Source: an uncultured Clostridium sp.
Lineage (GTDB): Bacteria; Bacillota; Clostridia; TANB77; CAG-508
Direction of reading: 5' to 3'
DNA length: 64,000 bases
NCBI GenBank assembly: GCA_946404215.1
Contig: CAMJCT010000001.1
Coordinates: forward strand, 62,001 to 126,000
Positions 46,163 to 56,269 of this stretch are shown here, one piece after another. The stretch's first letter is position 1. Each line of letters starts with the position of its first letter. The notes under the pieces were generated by a model. That model saw only the letters and a program-made list of their open reading frames with translations, made no database searches and was not told the origin of the DNA. The position numbers and the translations under genes are program-made.

Positions 46163-46882
46163 TTAATTTATTTTTTTAGCATGCAATATTACTCTATAAT
46201 GATTATCATTGGCACATGTGGAGAGAGTTAGAATTGAATCTTTTTCTGTAATTTCTGTATTAAAATCATTTATGCTTCTTTGTTTTAGTTTGTTTATAAA
46301 ACTATAAAACTCATCATCTCTGAATTCTGTTTTTATATAATAGTCCTCTTCTTCTATTTGATATACTGAAAAAACTTCGTACATCACATCTTTGTCTTCT
46401 TTATTTAATGTAATATATTTATTCTCTTTATTTTCATACCATTCTTTATTTAGAATATTTTTTAACGTACCAAACATACTTCCATCTCTTCTGTTATGAC
46501 CATATATAATTAAATTTTTATCTGAGCCATCATTTTTATTTCTATAGTCAGTAAATATCCACCCTGCACCACTTATTGTTTTGTCAAAACTATGATTCAA
46601 ATAGTACTCATTATTATTTGATTTCACAACAGGGTAATAAATGTCTGTTCCATTTACTTTTAGATATGCAATAACATCTGAATTTTTTTCTTTTAGTGAT
46701 GTGAAATCTATTCTAGTCTTATTATTCTCATCAATTGTTACGCTTTTTGTAATATCATTAACTATTGTTTTCGTTTTTTTATTATCTGTATACCATTTAT
46801 ATATGTTATATATTGAAAGAATAAGCAAAACGATAAAAATAATTTGAATTACAATAAATATAATTTTTTTATTACTTTTCAT
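46163..46882 (-). CDS. srtB: Class B sortase
   Basis: This 239-residue protein has an N-terminal membrane anchor (residues about 6-26) and a sortase B domain. Catalytic His is in IYGHNRRDGSMFG and catalytic Cys in LTLSTCAND. The likely Arg is in HYRVILHAKK. Class B enzymes usually attach NPQTN-type or related substrates, often for haem uptake or pilus anchoring. No substrate with such a signal is encoded in this window, so its target is elsewhere. Confidence 0.92.
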   Translation of the reverse strand: MKSNKKIIFIVIQIIFIVLLILSIYNIYKWYTDNKKTKTIVNDITKSVTIDENNKTRIDFTSLKEKNSDVIAYLKVNGTDIYYPVVKSNNNEYYLNHSFDKTISGAGWIFTDYRNKNDGSDKNLIIYGHNRRDGSMFGTLKNILNKEWYENKENKYITLNKEDKDVMYEVFSVYQIEEEDYYIKTEFRDDEFYSFINKLKQRSINDFNTEITEKDSILTLSTCANDNHYRVILHAKKIN

Positions 46883-46970
46883 TGTAAGATTTAAACTCCT
46901 TCTATATATGCCCTTATATTTTTATATTCTATACTTTATAACTTAAATCTCCTTTTATTTATTTAGATAT

Positions 46971-49900
46971 TTATTCTGTTCTTAAAGCAATTACCGGGTC
47001 TCTCTTTGATGCAGCCTTTGCGGGAATTAATCCACCTATTAATGTAAGTACTACACTTAATACTACAAGAACTATTGCATTCGAAATATAAAGAGTAACA
47101 TTAAGAGGAATATTTCCTGTAAATCTATGAAGCACTTCATTTATTAAAGGTATAACACTGTATGTAAAACCAATTCCAATTAATCCTGAAAGCAATCCTA
47201 TTATAAAAGTTTCTGCATTGAATATTGAAGAAATATTTCTCTTTGAAGCCCCAATAGCTCGTAAGATTCCTATTTCTTTTGTCCTTTCATATACTGATAT
47301 ATATGTTATAATACCTATCATTATTGAAGAAACAATAAGTGAGATAGATATGAATGCAATTAAAACATATGTTACTGCATTTACTATTGTTTTTACTGAC
47401 CCCATTAAAATTCCTGTTGTATCTGTGTAATTTATTTCTTTATCTTCTTCTCCATTTGCTTTAACTTGTTCGTTATATGAATCTATAAAGCTTTTAAAGT
47501 GTTCTTTCCCATCAAAGCTTTTAAAATAAAATGATATATATGTTGGTTCCTCTTTATCCTGATATCCAAAACTAATTAAATTAGTTTTGGCATTAGTTTC
47601 CTTACTATCGGAAATCATTGCAGTTATAATTCTTGTTATCTCGTCTTCGGTCATTTTCATTTTAAAAGAACTTGAAATCTTATCTTGGTCAACATTAAAT
47701 GCTGATGCATAACTATTTGTTAAATTACCTGTGAGTTCCCCTACTTTAGTTAAAATTGTTTTTTTCATAACCGCTTCTGTCATAACTCTTGCCATTGTCT
47801 CTCCTGTTTCCTGGATAGCAGCACTATATAAGTATGTAGGTAATATAGTTGACATTATATCTATATCCATATTATTTGCAAATGGATTTTTCGAATCTTC
47901 TGGTAACTCAGAATTTTGTATCTGTTCGCTAGGCAATTGGATATTGCTTTGTCCTTGTAACATTGATTTTGTGGCCTCATATGAATTTACATATATTTGT
48001 AATAATGCTTTTAATAATCCAGAATATGTTGTTTTAAATGTTTCTTTTGGAATTACATATTCTTGTTCCATTGAAGAAATTATCTTTGAAGGCTCATATC
48101 CATCTAAATAACTATTTACCACATTTTCTATATCTTCTTGTTTTATTTCTTTGTCTATTTGTTTTAATAATCCATTTGATAAAATACTTAAATTATTCAT
48201 AAAATCTTCTTTTGCAGGTCTTATATCAGTACTTATTGCATTTGATATATCTGACATGTATCCTTGAGTTTGATTTTGCAATTGTTCTTTATCGATTTTT
48301 ATATTAAATGCACTTTTTAATTTACTTGTATCTATACTAATTAAATCTGTAAAATCTAATCCTAACCCATTTTTCTTCTCATCAAATTTGGAGTTTGATA
48401 TAATATCAATATCTTCATTTTCTAATTGTTTTTTAACTATTTCTGTTTTTGAACAATAATCAATTATATTTTCTACTAAATCAGCTGTATATGCCACTCC
48501 AGGGTTTAAAGCAGTTGAAGTAACTCCTTCTTTTGCAGTTATTATACCAACAATTTTTAATTTTTGTGCATTATTGTATAGTTCTTCCATATATTCCTTA
48601 TTTTCAGACATATCTTCATAAATATTGTATTGCGAATTATATTTATATAAATCAGATGGCATTATTAGTTTTAATTCTGTGTTCATTAATTCTTCAAATG
48701 TAAACTCTAATGGAGTGTTTCTTACTTCTGCAATTTCACCTTTCATCATTTTTGAAACTATATCTTTAAGTTCCTCAGTATCTCTTAATCCTAAAGAATA
48801 CACTAGCAAATCAGATATAGTATTTCTATCTGAAAGTACAATAATCATTTCATCATAATTTTGAGGTAAACGACCAGCAAGTATATCATAAGAATTTAGT
48901 ATTGTATCTTCGTCATCTATCATTTGCGAATATACTGATGTATATGTACTCATCATTCCAGAGCTAAACGATGTTCCAAAAGCATTTTCAAAAATATTAC
49001 TTGGACTTAGTTTAGCAATTCTACTTGTTGGGTCAATTCCATAAATTGTGGGTTCTACACTATAGCCATATTTTATGGAAGATAAATCTTCGGAAATATC
49101 ACTATAATTCTTTTCTATATGGCTTTTGAAACTTCTTAAATCATTAGTACTTAAATTATCTAAAACTTTAGAAATGTATTGTTCTTCTTTTATTTTATGA
49201 GAATCGTCATTTTTATTAACTTCATCTGGCCTCATAGAAAGAAGTGTACCTGCTATATCTGTAGATTCACTCATTACTGTCATAGGATATGACGTTAGAG
49301 TCTCCTCTTGAATAGAATCTACATAGACCTGAAAACCATTTGATACAGACTGCACTAATGCAATCCCAATTATTCCTATAGAACCCGCAAAAGATACAAG
49401 TAAAGTTCTTCCTTTTTTTGTTAATAAGTTGTTTAGGCTTAATCGTAATGCAGTCCAGAATCTCATGGAAGTTTTTCCAATTTTACTTGTATCCATTTTA
49501 TTATTTACTTCTTTATCTGATAAAATTGGATTTGAATCTTCTGTAATAACTCCATCCAATATTTTTATAATTCTGCTAGAATATTCTTGGGCAAGTTCTG
49601 GATTGTGTGTTACCATTATAATTAGCTTATCTTTTGATATTTTTTTTAGTATTTCCATTACTTGCACACTTGTTTTTGTATCCAATGCTCCTGTTGGCTC
49701 ATCTGCTAAAATTATATCTGGATTATTAACCAAAGCTCTTGCTATTGCAACTCTTTGCATTTGTCCACCAGACAATTGATTAGGCTTTTTATGAATTTGT
49801 TCTTTTAGACCTACATCCTCTAAAGCTTTTATAGCTCTTTCTTTTCTCTCTTTTTTAGAAATCCCACCTATTGTTAAGGCAAGTTCCACATTAGATAATA

Positions 49901-50198
49901 TTGTTTGATGTCCTATTAAATTATAGCTTTGAAATACAAACCCTATTTTATAATTTCTATATGCGTCCCAATCTCTATCCTTAAATTTTTTTGTAGATTT
50001 TCCGTTTATAATTAAATCACCTGTTGTGTATCTATCTAATCCACCAATAATGTTTAATAAAGTGGTCTTACCACAACCACTTTGACCAAGAATCGATACA
50101 AATTCGGATTCTCTAAATTTTAAATTAATTCCTTTTAAAGCTTCTACATTTTCGTTTCCACTAGTATATGTTTTTCTAATATCTTTTAATTCCAGCAT
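46971..50198 (-). CDS. MacB-like ABC exporter, fused ATPase and permease
   Basis: This roughly 1075-residue protein has an N-terminal ATPase (Walker A GQSGCGKTT, LSGGQMQRVA, Walker B ILADEPTGALD). The first membrane helix follows near residue 275, then a very large extracytoplasmic region of about 600 residues, and three C-terminal helices of FtsX type (ERTKEIGILRAIGASKR). It resembles mechanotransmission exporters, which move substrates without a classic channel. The MLELKDI methionine is preferred because AAAGGA lies nine bases upstream. An ATG at 50228 overlapping the previous stop is also possible. Confidence 0.88.
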   Translation of the reverse strand: MLELKDIRKTYTSGNENVEALKGINLKFRESEFVSILGQSGCGKTTLLNIIGGLDRYTTGDLIINGKSTKKFKDRDWDAYRNYKIGFVFQSYNLIGHQTILSNVELALTIGGISKKERKERAIKALEDVGLKEQIHKKPNQLSGGQMQRVAIARALVNNPDIILADEPTGALDTKTSVQVMEILKKISKDKLIIMVTHNPELAQEYSSRIIKILDGVITEDSNPILSDKEVNNKMDTSKIGKTSMRFWTALRLSLNNLLTKKGRTLLVSFAGSIGIIGIALVQSVSNGFQVYVDSIQEETLTSYPMTVMSESTDIAGTLLSMRPDEVNKNDDSHKIKEEQYISKVLDNLSTNDLRSFKSHIEKNYSDISEDLSSIKYGYSVEPTIYGIDPTSRIAKLSPSNIFENAFGTSFSSGMMSTYTSVYSQMIDDEDTILNSYDILAGRLPQNYDEMIIVLSDRNTISDLLVYSLGLRDTEELKDIVSKMMKGEIAEVRNTPLEFTFEELMNTELKLIMPSDLYKYNSQYNIYEDMSENKEYMEELYNNAQKLKIVGIITAKEGVTSTALNPGVAYTADLVENIIDYCSKTEIVKKQLENEDIDIISNSKFDEKKNGLGLDFTDLISIDTSKLKSAFNIKIDKEQLQNQTQGYMSDISNAISTDIRPAKEDFMNNLSILSNGLLKQIDKEIKQEDIENVVNSYLDGYEPSKIISSMEQEYVIPKETFKTTYSGLLKALLQIYVNSYEATKSMLQGQSNIQLPSEQIQNSELPEDSKNPFANNMDIDIMSTILPTYLYSAAIQETGETMARVMTEAVMKKTILTKVGELTGNLTNSYASAFNVDQDKISSSFKMKMTEDEITRIITAMISDSKETNAKTNLISFGYQDKEEPTYISFYFKSFDGKEHFKSFIDSYNEQVKANGEEDKEINYTDTTGILMGSVKTIVNAVTYVLIAFISISLIVSSIMIGIITYISVYERTKEIGILRAIGASKRNISSIFNAETFIIGLLSGLIGIGFTYSVIPLINEVLHRFTGNIPLNVTLYISNAIVLVVLSVVLTLIGGLIPAKAASKRDPVIALRTE

Positions 50199-50227
50199 TA
50201 TATAGATTCCTTTCTCTGCTTCATTCA

Positions 50228-50797
50228 TTATCTTTCCACATATCCAACCTCTTCACCTATCTTTGCTTCAGGTTTTAATTTTTCCAACTGTTCTTTTTTA
50301 ATTAAATCGTCTATTACTTTTACTCCTTTATATCTTTCTTTGATTTTCTCCTTTGCATCTTCTCTTTTTTTATTTGGTTTTTCTTCATGACTTAATATTA
50401 CTAAACCTTCAATTGGAACGACCATTGTATATGATGCTGCAATTGCTTTTGCAATAGGGTTTTTATGCTTTGGAAATACTACTTTTGCTAAATCTGGATG
50501 CACACTTCCATCTGTATTTTCATGAATACATACAATTGAACCTCTTGGAGTTATAGCAACAGGAATGTAATCATGTGGTATAATTTGATTTCCCCTAATA
50601 AATTTCAATTTTATTTTTTCGAAATTAGTTTTCTTTCTATTATTATTTAATTCCCTAAATCTCTCTTCTCTTTTACTTTTATATTTTCGAGTGCTTGATA
50701 CCGTATATTTTATCCTTTCATAAAATATACTCTTGTTTTTAATTATACTTGATGAATTAATACTTCTTGTGTACTTAACTTTTTCATCTTTGGACAT
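50228..50797 (-). CDS. Basic hypothetical protein upstream of the MacB-like gene
   Basis: This 189-residue protein is rich in Lys, Arg and Glu, with no signal peptide or membrane helix beyond one modest hydrophobic segment (AIAASYTMVVPIEGLVIL). I do not recognise it. The N-terminal 75 residues look disordered and basic, and a likely folded middle begins at IIPHDYIPVAITPRGSIVC. Its stop overlaps an ATG in the next gene's frame (TAATG), so the two are likely co-translated. Its role may be linked to the exporter. Confidence 0.6.
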   Translation of the reverse strand: MSKDEKVKYTRSINSSSIIKNKSIFYERIKYTVSSTRKYKSKREERFRELNNNRKKTNFEKIKLKFIRGNQIIPHDYIPVAITPRGSIVCIHENTDGSVHPDLAKVVFPKHKNPIAKAIAASYTMVVPIEGLVILSHEEKPNKKREDAKEKIKERYKGVKVIDDLIKKEQLEKLKPEAKIGEEVGYVER

Positions 50798-50866
50798 AGT
50801 TTTTCCTCCTTTAAATATAATTATACCATATTTTTCCAGTTTGTCAATAAAACCTTACAGCAAAGC

Positions 50867-51682
50867 CTAATTATATTTTAAACTTCTATACATAATCTTT
50901 AAAATAATTTTATATATAGAGTCACTTAATGGATACTCCCTATGCAGTTTATATAAATCCAAGTTATTGCTTTTATTAATCTTATTATCTGTTAAATTTT
51001 GAATATACCCTTCTTTTTTAAGTTCTTGTAATTGTTCTTCGGTGTGTAGTCCATATGGATATGTAAAAATCTTTAAGTCTTCTTTTCCTAGTTTTTCTTC
51101 TATTGCCTCATATGATTTATTTACGTTTGTTATTGCTTCTTGCGTACTTAAATTTGTAAACTCCGGATGATCCACACTGTGTGAAGCAATTGTTACAAGA
51201 CCACTATCTTTCATTTCTCTTGCTTGTTCCCATGTTATACATTCAGGGGCGTTCATATTTTTTGTTATAATAAATATAGTAAAAGGTATTTCATATTTTT
51301 TTGCTATAGGATATGCATTTTCATAAACTCCTTTATATCCATCATCAAATGTAAGTATGCATGATCTTTTATATAGTTTTTTATTTCCTTCTTTGTAATT
51401 AAGCAAATCTTCATAAGTAATAAAATGATAACCTACATTTATCAATTCACTAACTTGTTTCTCAAATGTTTCAGATGTTGTTTGCATATAGTCAAACTGA
51501 ACTTCTGATTGTTCTTTTACAATATTATGATATACAAATATAGGAATATTTAAATTTGCTTCATTAATATAATATTCGTTGTTTATAGTCACTCTGTCAT
51601 AAATTATAAAACTTAAGATTAACACTAATATAGTTATCAATATAAATATTAAAAATCTTTTTCTAGTTACTTTTTTATTCAT
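50867..51682 (-). CDS. Membrane-anchored polysaccharide deacetylase
   Basis: This 271-residue protein has an N-terminal membrane segment (residues about 8-28) and an extracellular NodB-type carbohydrate esterase 4 domain. The metal and catalytic motifs are TFDDGYKG (MT1), SHSVDHPE (MT2, HxxxH pattern) and YPYG. FVYHNIV near the start of the domain fits the family. It probably removes acetyl groups from peptidoglycan or a surface glycan, for example to resist lysozyme. The exact substrate is not visible. Confidence 0.9.
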   Translation of the reverse strand: MNKKVTRKRFLIFILITILVLILSFIIYDRVTINNEYYINEANLNIPIFVYHNIVKEQSEVQFDYMQTTSETFEKQVSELINVGYHFITYEDLLNYKEGNKKLYKRSCILTFDDGYKGVYENAYPIAKKYEIPFTIFIITKNMNAPECITWEQAREMKDSGLVTIASHSVDHPEFTNLSTQEAITNVNKSYEAIEEKLGKEDLKIFTYPYGLHTEEQLQELKKEGYIQNLTDNKINKSNNLDLYKLHREYPLSDSIYKIILKIMYRSLKYN

Positions 51683-51721
51683 TATTTTCCTCGTTTCTTA
51701 ATCTATAATTATTTTTATATT

Positions 51722-52636
51722 TTAATCTGCTATTTTTCTTATTTTTGCAACAAAAAAACCTTCATATAAATCATTTGGGCATACACATATTGTTCCTTCT
51801 ATTTTGCTTGGAAGAAGCGGTATATCTATTATATTTTTTAAACTAATAGGTATAATTTCTATTTTATTACTTTCAAGAGCTTTTCTTAAAATTTCTTCAT
51901 TTTCACATGATAAAATAGAACATGTGGAATAAACCATATCTTTTCCAGGTTTAAGTATTTTTATTGCTTTATTAAGTAACTCTTTTTGCGAAGCTGATGA
52001 TTTATTTATTAATTTTTTTGTAAATTTTTTTTGTAAGTTTATATCTTTTAAATCTAGAATACCACTACCACTACATGGAGCATCTAATAATATTTGGTCA
52101 AATGAAAAAAAATCATCTATTTTTCTTGCATCTGTTTTCATTATATATACACATGTTGCTCCTTGCATTGATACATTGTATCTTAATCTTTCTGACCTAA
52201 TTTCATTAATTTCACAAGCGGTAATATTTGCTTTATTCTGTGTTATAGCTGCTATTTGTGTAGTCTTTCCTCCTGGTGCAGCTGCCATATCTAGTATGTC
52301 TGTTCCCTGCTTAGGTTCTAAAATTATAGGTGGTATCATGGAAGATAAACTCTGCATATATATTTTTCCATCTTTATATATATCAAGCTCTTCAATTAAA
52401 TTCTTTTTAATTCCTTTAATTATAAATGCTTCTTCATTCCATTTTACTTTTTCATATTTTATATTGTTTTCAAACAATACTTTTTCTATATAAGAGATGT
52501 CTGTTTTTAGTGTGTTTACACGAAAAGTTACAGCTCTATTTACACAATATCCTTGTATTATTTTTTTAGCTATTTTCTCTCCATATTGTTCTATTAACAT
52601 TTCTCCTAGAAATTCTGGTATATTTATATTATCCAT
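51722..52636 (-). CDS. RsmB/NOP-family RNA (cytosine-5-)-methyltransferase
   Basis: This roughly 304-residue SAM-dependent methyltransferase has the SAM site ILDMAAAPGGKTTQIA, the motif IV Cys in LLDAPCSGSG and the catalytic motif VI Cys in YSTCSIL. It lacks the N-terminal NusB-like domain of full RsmB and is nearer to RsmF/YebU-type or archaeal-like short forms. Its target is probably rRNA. The second of two adjacent ATGs gives better spacing to AAAGGTG. Confidence 0.88.
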   Translation of the reverse strand: MDNINIPEFLGEMLIEQYGEKIAKKIIQGYCVNRAVTFRVNTLKTDISYIEKVLFENNIKYEKVKWNEEAFIIKGIKKNLIEELDIYKDGKIYMQSLSSMIPPIILEPKQGTDILDMAAAPGGKTTQIAAITQNKANITACEINEIRSERLRYNVSMQGATCVYIMKTDARKIDDFFSFDQILLDAPCSGSGILDLKDINLQKKFTKKLINKSSASQKELLNKAIKILKPGKDMVYSTCSILSCENEEILRKALESNKIEIIPISLKNIIDIPLLPSKIEGTICVCPNDLYEGFFVAKIRKIAD

Positions 52637-52713
52637 CATATCACCTTTTATTATATTTTGTATAATATATTTTATTAAATATATAGTTTTCTGTCAATTA
52701 AAATTATTTTATT

Positions 52714-52896
52714 TGTTACTGTTCAGTCATATTTAATTAGAAATCCTTAGTTAAGTGATTACTATCTAAATATTTAGAGAATTAATTAGATTTTTTAGTG
52801 TTTAATGCAAGGGAGCCGAGATTATTCGCAAAATATTTGGATAGTAATCACGTTTAAGCAGGGCAAAAAATATTTTAAGGCTGACTAGTAACAACA
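52714..52896. repeat. Dispersed palindromic repeat, full copy
   Basis: The ends TGTTACTGTTCAGTC and GGCTGACTAGTAACAACA are roughly inverted. Internally GTGATTACTATCTAAATATTT pairs with AAATATTTGGATAGTAATCAC. Related copies lie at 23792 and 45995. This copy fills most of the 340-base gap between the methyltransferase gene and the DUF1064 gene. No coding capacity is seen. Confidence 0.8.
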
Positions 52897-52984
52897 TATT
52901 ACTTTTATTTATGTAATTATTGCAAAATTAATTGCAATAAAGTATAATTGCATTATAAAAAATAAATTCAAAGGAGAAATCACA

Positions 52985-53338
52985 ATGGAACACTGGAGCA
53001 TAGAGGAATATAAAAACTTTACAGATCAAAAAGTAAAAAAAAGTAAATATAGAGCAAATAAAGTATCTATAGACGGGCATACTTTTGATAGCCAAAAAGA
53101 GGCAGACTTTTATTGCCAATTAAAACTAAGATTGCAAGGAAATGAAATAAATGGTTTTTGTTTGCAACCAACTTTTATATTGGCACCTGGTCTTAAATAT
53201 AAAGCAGATTTTATCATTTTTAACAAAGATAATTCCACTGAGGTTATTGATGTAAAAGGGTTTAAAACTAAAGAATATATAGCAAAGAAAAAAGTCTTTG
53301 AAGATAAATTTAATTTAAAAATAAAAGAAATAGAATAA
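52985..53338 (+). CDS. DUF1064-type nuclease-like protein
   Basis: This 117-residue protein starts behind AAAGGAG. The segments SKYRANKVSIDGHTFDSQKEADFY, CLQPTFIL, YKADFIIF and VIDVKGFKTKEY fit the DUF1064 family (shown here in parts: DGHTFDSQKEADFY and DVKGFKTKEY). The ADF...DVK arrangement resembles the D-x-ExK core of PD-(D/E)XK nucleases. Homologues are mostly phage genes. Here it is alone between core genes, so it is probably a phage remnant kept or recently left behind. Confidence 0.75.
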   Translation: MEHWSIEEYKNFTDQKVKKSKYRANKVSIDGHTFDSQKEADFYCQLKLRLQGNEINGFCLQPTFILAPGLKYKADFIIFNKDNSTEVIDVKGFKTKEYIAKKKVFEDKFNLKIKEIE

Positions 53339-53375
53339 TTATTTATCTTATATTAAAAATATATTTTTAATAATA

Positions 53376-53406
53376 AAGTGAACCCAATATTTTGGATTCA
53401 CTTTTT
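53376..53406. terminator. Bidirectional terminator hairpin
   Basis: AAGTGAACCCA and TTGGATTCACTT pair (with one G-T) and are followed by a T run. It lies between the converging DUF1064 and acyl-CoA synthetase genes. Confidence 0.75.
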
Positions 53407-53417
53407 AAAATTGCTTT

Positions 53418-55142
53418 TTACTTGGTTGCTAGTAACTCTTTAATTTCTTCATTTCTTTTAATCTTTTTAGTTGTTGTTTTAATTAGCTCTTTATCTGTTA
53501 TAATCATATTTTTTATATATTTATAAGGTGGAAATGTTTTATTAATATCCTTAATTTGTTGCCATATAATGTTTTCTATTTCTTCTCTTGAAGCATTAGG
53601 ATATTGTTCTTCTACCTTTTCTTTACTATATACCACTTTTACAGATAGTTTTATATCATTTTTATCATTCTTATCTGGTATACCATAAACCATACATTCC
53701 TCTACTAAATCTAATCTATTGATTATAGTTTCTATTTCTTCAGGGAATACTTTTTTACCATTTTTTAATACTATCATGTCTTTCTTTCTTCCTGTAATAA
53801 ATATATATCCATCTTTATCCATATAGCCCAAATCGCCTGTATAGAACCATCCATCTTTTAGTACTTTTTTGGTTTCTTCTTCGTTTTCATAGTATCCTAA
53901 CATTACATTTGGTCCTTGTACTTTAAGCTCTCCTATTCCATTTTCATCTTTATCTTCAAATTGTATTTCAACATTGTCCATTGCAACTCCAATAGAACCA
54001 TATTTTACTTTTTTATCATTTTCAGCTGCAATAACTGGTGCTGTCTCTGTTAACCCATAACCTTGAACTAACTCTATACCTATTTCATTGAAGAATTTTG
54101 CAACATTTTTATCTAGTGGCGCTCCACCAGATATTATAAATCTCATTCCTCCACCTAGCTCATTAATTATATCTTTAAATAACTTTCTTCTTATGTCTAT
54201 ATTAAGTTTTAATAATGCATTACTTATTTTTATTGCTATTTTTACTTGTTTTGTTTTTCCTTTTTTGTTTATACCTTCTATTACTTTTTTATATATAGCT
54301 TCTATTAATAGTGGCACTCCAACAAAAACAGATACTCTATATTCTTTTAAATTTTGAGCAACATATCTTAAACCATCTGGAAAAGCTGTTGCTAGCCCAC
54401 ATGAAAGCATTACTATCATAGCAGTTGAACCAAATATATGATGCATAGGTAAAAAAGCCAAATTGACATCTTCCACAAAAAATTTTTCTACTAATTGCAA
54501 AGCATATACGTTAGATGCTATGTTTTTTTGTGATAACATTACCGCTTTTGATTTAGATGTCGTACCAGATGTAAATAATAATATATTCATTTTATTTGAA
54601 TCTATATTCGTATTTATATATTCAGTATTCCCCTGCTCTATTAGTTTTCTTCCATCTTCCATCATTGTACCAATATCTTTATAGTTTTTTATTTGGCTCA
54701 TGCAAATATATTCTTCTAGATGAGTATTTCCTCTTCTTTTTATTTCTTCAATATTCTCTAAATATTTTTCATCAAATACTACTACATCAGCTTTACTTCT
54801 TTGTATACAACTTTCTAATTCATCAACTTGTAATTCTTTATCCAATGGAATAGATAATATACCCCCTAACAAGTTTGCCAAATGTGTTAATACCCATTCA
54901 TATCTATTTCTTCCTACTATAGCAACTCTCTTATTTGCATATCCTAATTGGTATAACTTTGTCCCAAGAGAATTGATATCTTCTAAGAATTTTCTATATG
55001 TTATTTTTTCATAACTGCATTCTTTTTTTCCTTTGTGCTTAATTAAAAATGCTGTATTATCTCCATATTTTTCTGCTGAATTATATATTATACCCTTAAT
55101 ATTATCAAACTCAGTTGCTTCAAAATATCTTTCTTTTTCCAT
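53418..55142 (-). CDS. AMP-forming acyl-CoA synthetase
   Basis: This roughly 574-residue enzyme of the ANL superfamily has the P-loop LLFTSGTTSKSKAVML, the A5 motif GYGLTETAPVI, WFYTGDLGYMD (A7), the hinge GRKKDMIVLKNGKKV, and a C-terminal lysine region (TKKIKRNE). It activates a carboxylic acid, probably a long-chain fatty acid, to the CoA or carrier thioester. The chosen start is the MEKERYF methionine, eight bases after AGAAGGA. It diverges from the DUF1836 gene, which might regulate it. Confidence 0.9.
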   Translation of the reverse strand: MEKERYFEATEFDNIKGIIYNSAEKYGDNTAFLIKHKGKKECSYEKITYRKFLEDINSLGTKLYQLGYANKRVAIVGRNRYEWVLTHLANLLGGILSIPLDKELQVDELESCIQRSKADVVVFDEKYLENIEEIKRRGNTHLEEYICMSQIKNYKDIGTMMEDGRKLIEQGNTEYINTNIDSNKMNILLFTSGTTSKSKAVMLSQKNIASNVYALQLVEKFFVEDVNLAFLPMHHIFGSTAMIVMLSCGLATAFPDGLRYVAQNLKEYRVSVFVGVPLLIEAIYKKVIEGINKKGKTKQVKIAIKISNALLKLNIDIRRKLFKDIINELGGGMRFIISGGAPLDKNVAKFFNEIGIELVQGYGLTETAPVIAAENDKKVKYGSIGVAMDNVEIQFEDKDENGIGELKVQGPNVMLGYYENEEETKKVLKDGWFYTGDLGYMDKDGYIFITGRKKDMIVLKNGKKVFPEEIETIINRLDLVEECMVYGIPDKNDKNDIKLSVKVVYSKEKVEEQYPNASREEIENIIWQQIKDINKTFPPYKYIKNMIITDKELIKTTTKKIKRNEEIKELLATK

Positions 55143-55261
55143 AAATAAATTCCTTCTTCCGAATTTAGTATCGATTACTAAACTATCACATAATTGATAA
55201 CTCGTCAAGTAATTGACTATTTAGTCTAAAAATGTTATTATATGTTGCATGAGGTGATTTT

Positions 55262-55774
55262 ATGGATGAAAAAAATCAGAAAATAGAAGAAACTGTTGTG
55301 TTTTGTCTACCAAGATGGAATGATTTCCCAAATGTTGACTTATATATTGACCAAGTTGTATGTCTTTTAAGTAATTATCTTTCTGATTATATAAAAAATG
55401 ATAGTGAAAAGGATGATAAAATAATAACCAAAACTATGATTAACAATTATGTAAAACATAGTATAATTAAACCACCTATTAATAAAAAATATAACAAAGA
55501 ACATATTGCTTATTTATTTGTTGTATTTATATTAAAACAAGTCTATAGTATAAGTGAAATAAAAAAATTAATAGATTTAGCAATTAAAACTTCTAATATT
55601 GAACAAGCCTACAATAGATTTTGTACAGAATTAGAAGAAGCCGTAAAATCTACATTTTCTGGCAATATTGGTTTAGAGAAAGAAACTCTTACAAATGAAC
55701 AATATATTTTAAGAAATGTTGTTCAATCTTATGCTAATAAATTATATGTTCAAAAAGTTTTTTTGAGAAGTTAA
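55262..55774 (+). CDS. DUF1836 protein (likely regulator)
   Basis: This 170-residue protein has the DUF1836 pattern: an N-terminal LPRWNDFPNVDLYIDQVV (in parts: LPRWNDFPNVDLY), then TKTMINNYVKHSIIKPP as a MerR-like helix-turn-helix, and YNKEHIAYLFVVFILKQV. DUF1836 proteins are presumed DNA-binding, and regulators of unknown ligand. GAGGTGA lies just before the ATG. It lies back-to-back with the acyl-CoA synthetase gene, a possible target. Confidence 0.8.
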   Translation: MDEKNQKIEETVVFCLPRWNDFPNVDLYIDQVVCLLSNYLSDYIKNDSEKDDKIITKTMINNYVKHSIIKPPINKKYNKEHIAYLFVVFILKQVYSISEIKKLIDLAIKTSNIEQAYNRFCTELEEAVKSTFSGNIGLEKETLTNEQYILRNVVQSYANKLYVQKVFLRS

Positions 55775-55870
55775 AAATTTTATTCATACTTACTAGACAT
55801 TATTACTTTATTTGTGATATTATAATAACAAACTAATGAAAAATATTGTTTATATGGAGGTATTTTTAAT

Positions 55871-56269
55871 ATGAAAAAAATTGTACTGTTATTCTTTATA
55901 CTATTGGTATTTGCCTTATTGTTTAGTTTTACATATTGCTATGCTGTAGATTTAAATCTTATAGACGAATCTAATTTAGAAGATGATATTGTTTCTGCTT
56001 CATCAGATACAAATTCTAATACTAACACAAACACCAATACAAACTCAAATACTAATACAGATATATCTAATAATTCAAGCACTTCAAATGAAAATAATAC
56101 TAACAGCAATTCTAACACAAACTCTACTGGCACATATAATGTTAGTAATATAAATTCAGTTCCTGAGTCTGAATTAGGATTAACAAATATTTTAACAATA
56201 TTATTAATTGTAATTGGCATTCTTCTTATATTGCTTGGTATTGCTATTCTAATTAGATTAAAAAAATAA
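55871..56269 (+). CDS. Secreted Asn/Ser/Thr-rich single-pass membrane protein
   Basis: This 132-residue protein has a signal peptide (residues 1-25), an extracytoplasmic middle of about 60 residues composed mostly of Asn, Thr and Ser (for example NSNTNTNTNTNSNTNT), and a C-terminal membrane segment with LKK at the end. It has the shape of a sortase-like anchored linker without an LPXTG motif. GGAGG precedes the ATG. Similar architecture is encoded by the next gene. No function is known. Confidence 0.75.
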   Translation: MKKIVLLFFILLVFALLFSFTYCYAVDLNLIDESNLEDDIVSASSDTNSNTNTNTNTNSNTNTDISNNSSTSNENNTNSNSNTNSTGTYNVSNINSVPESELGLTNILTILLIVIGILLILLGIAILIRLKK

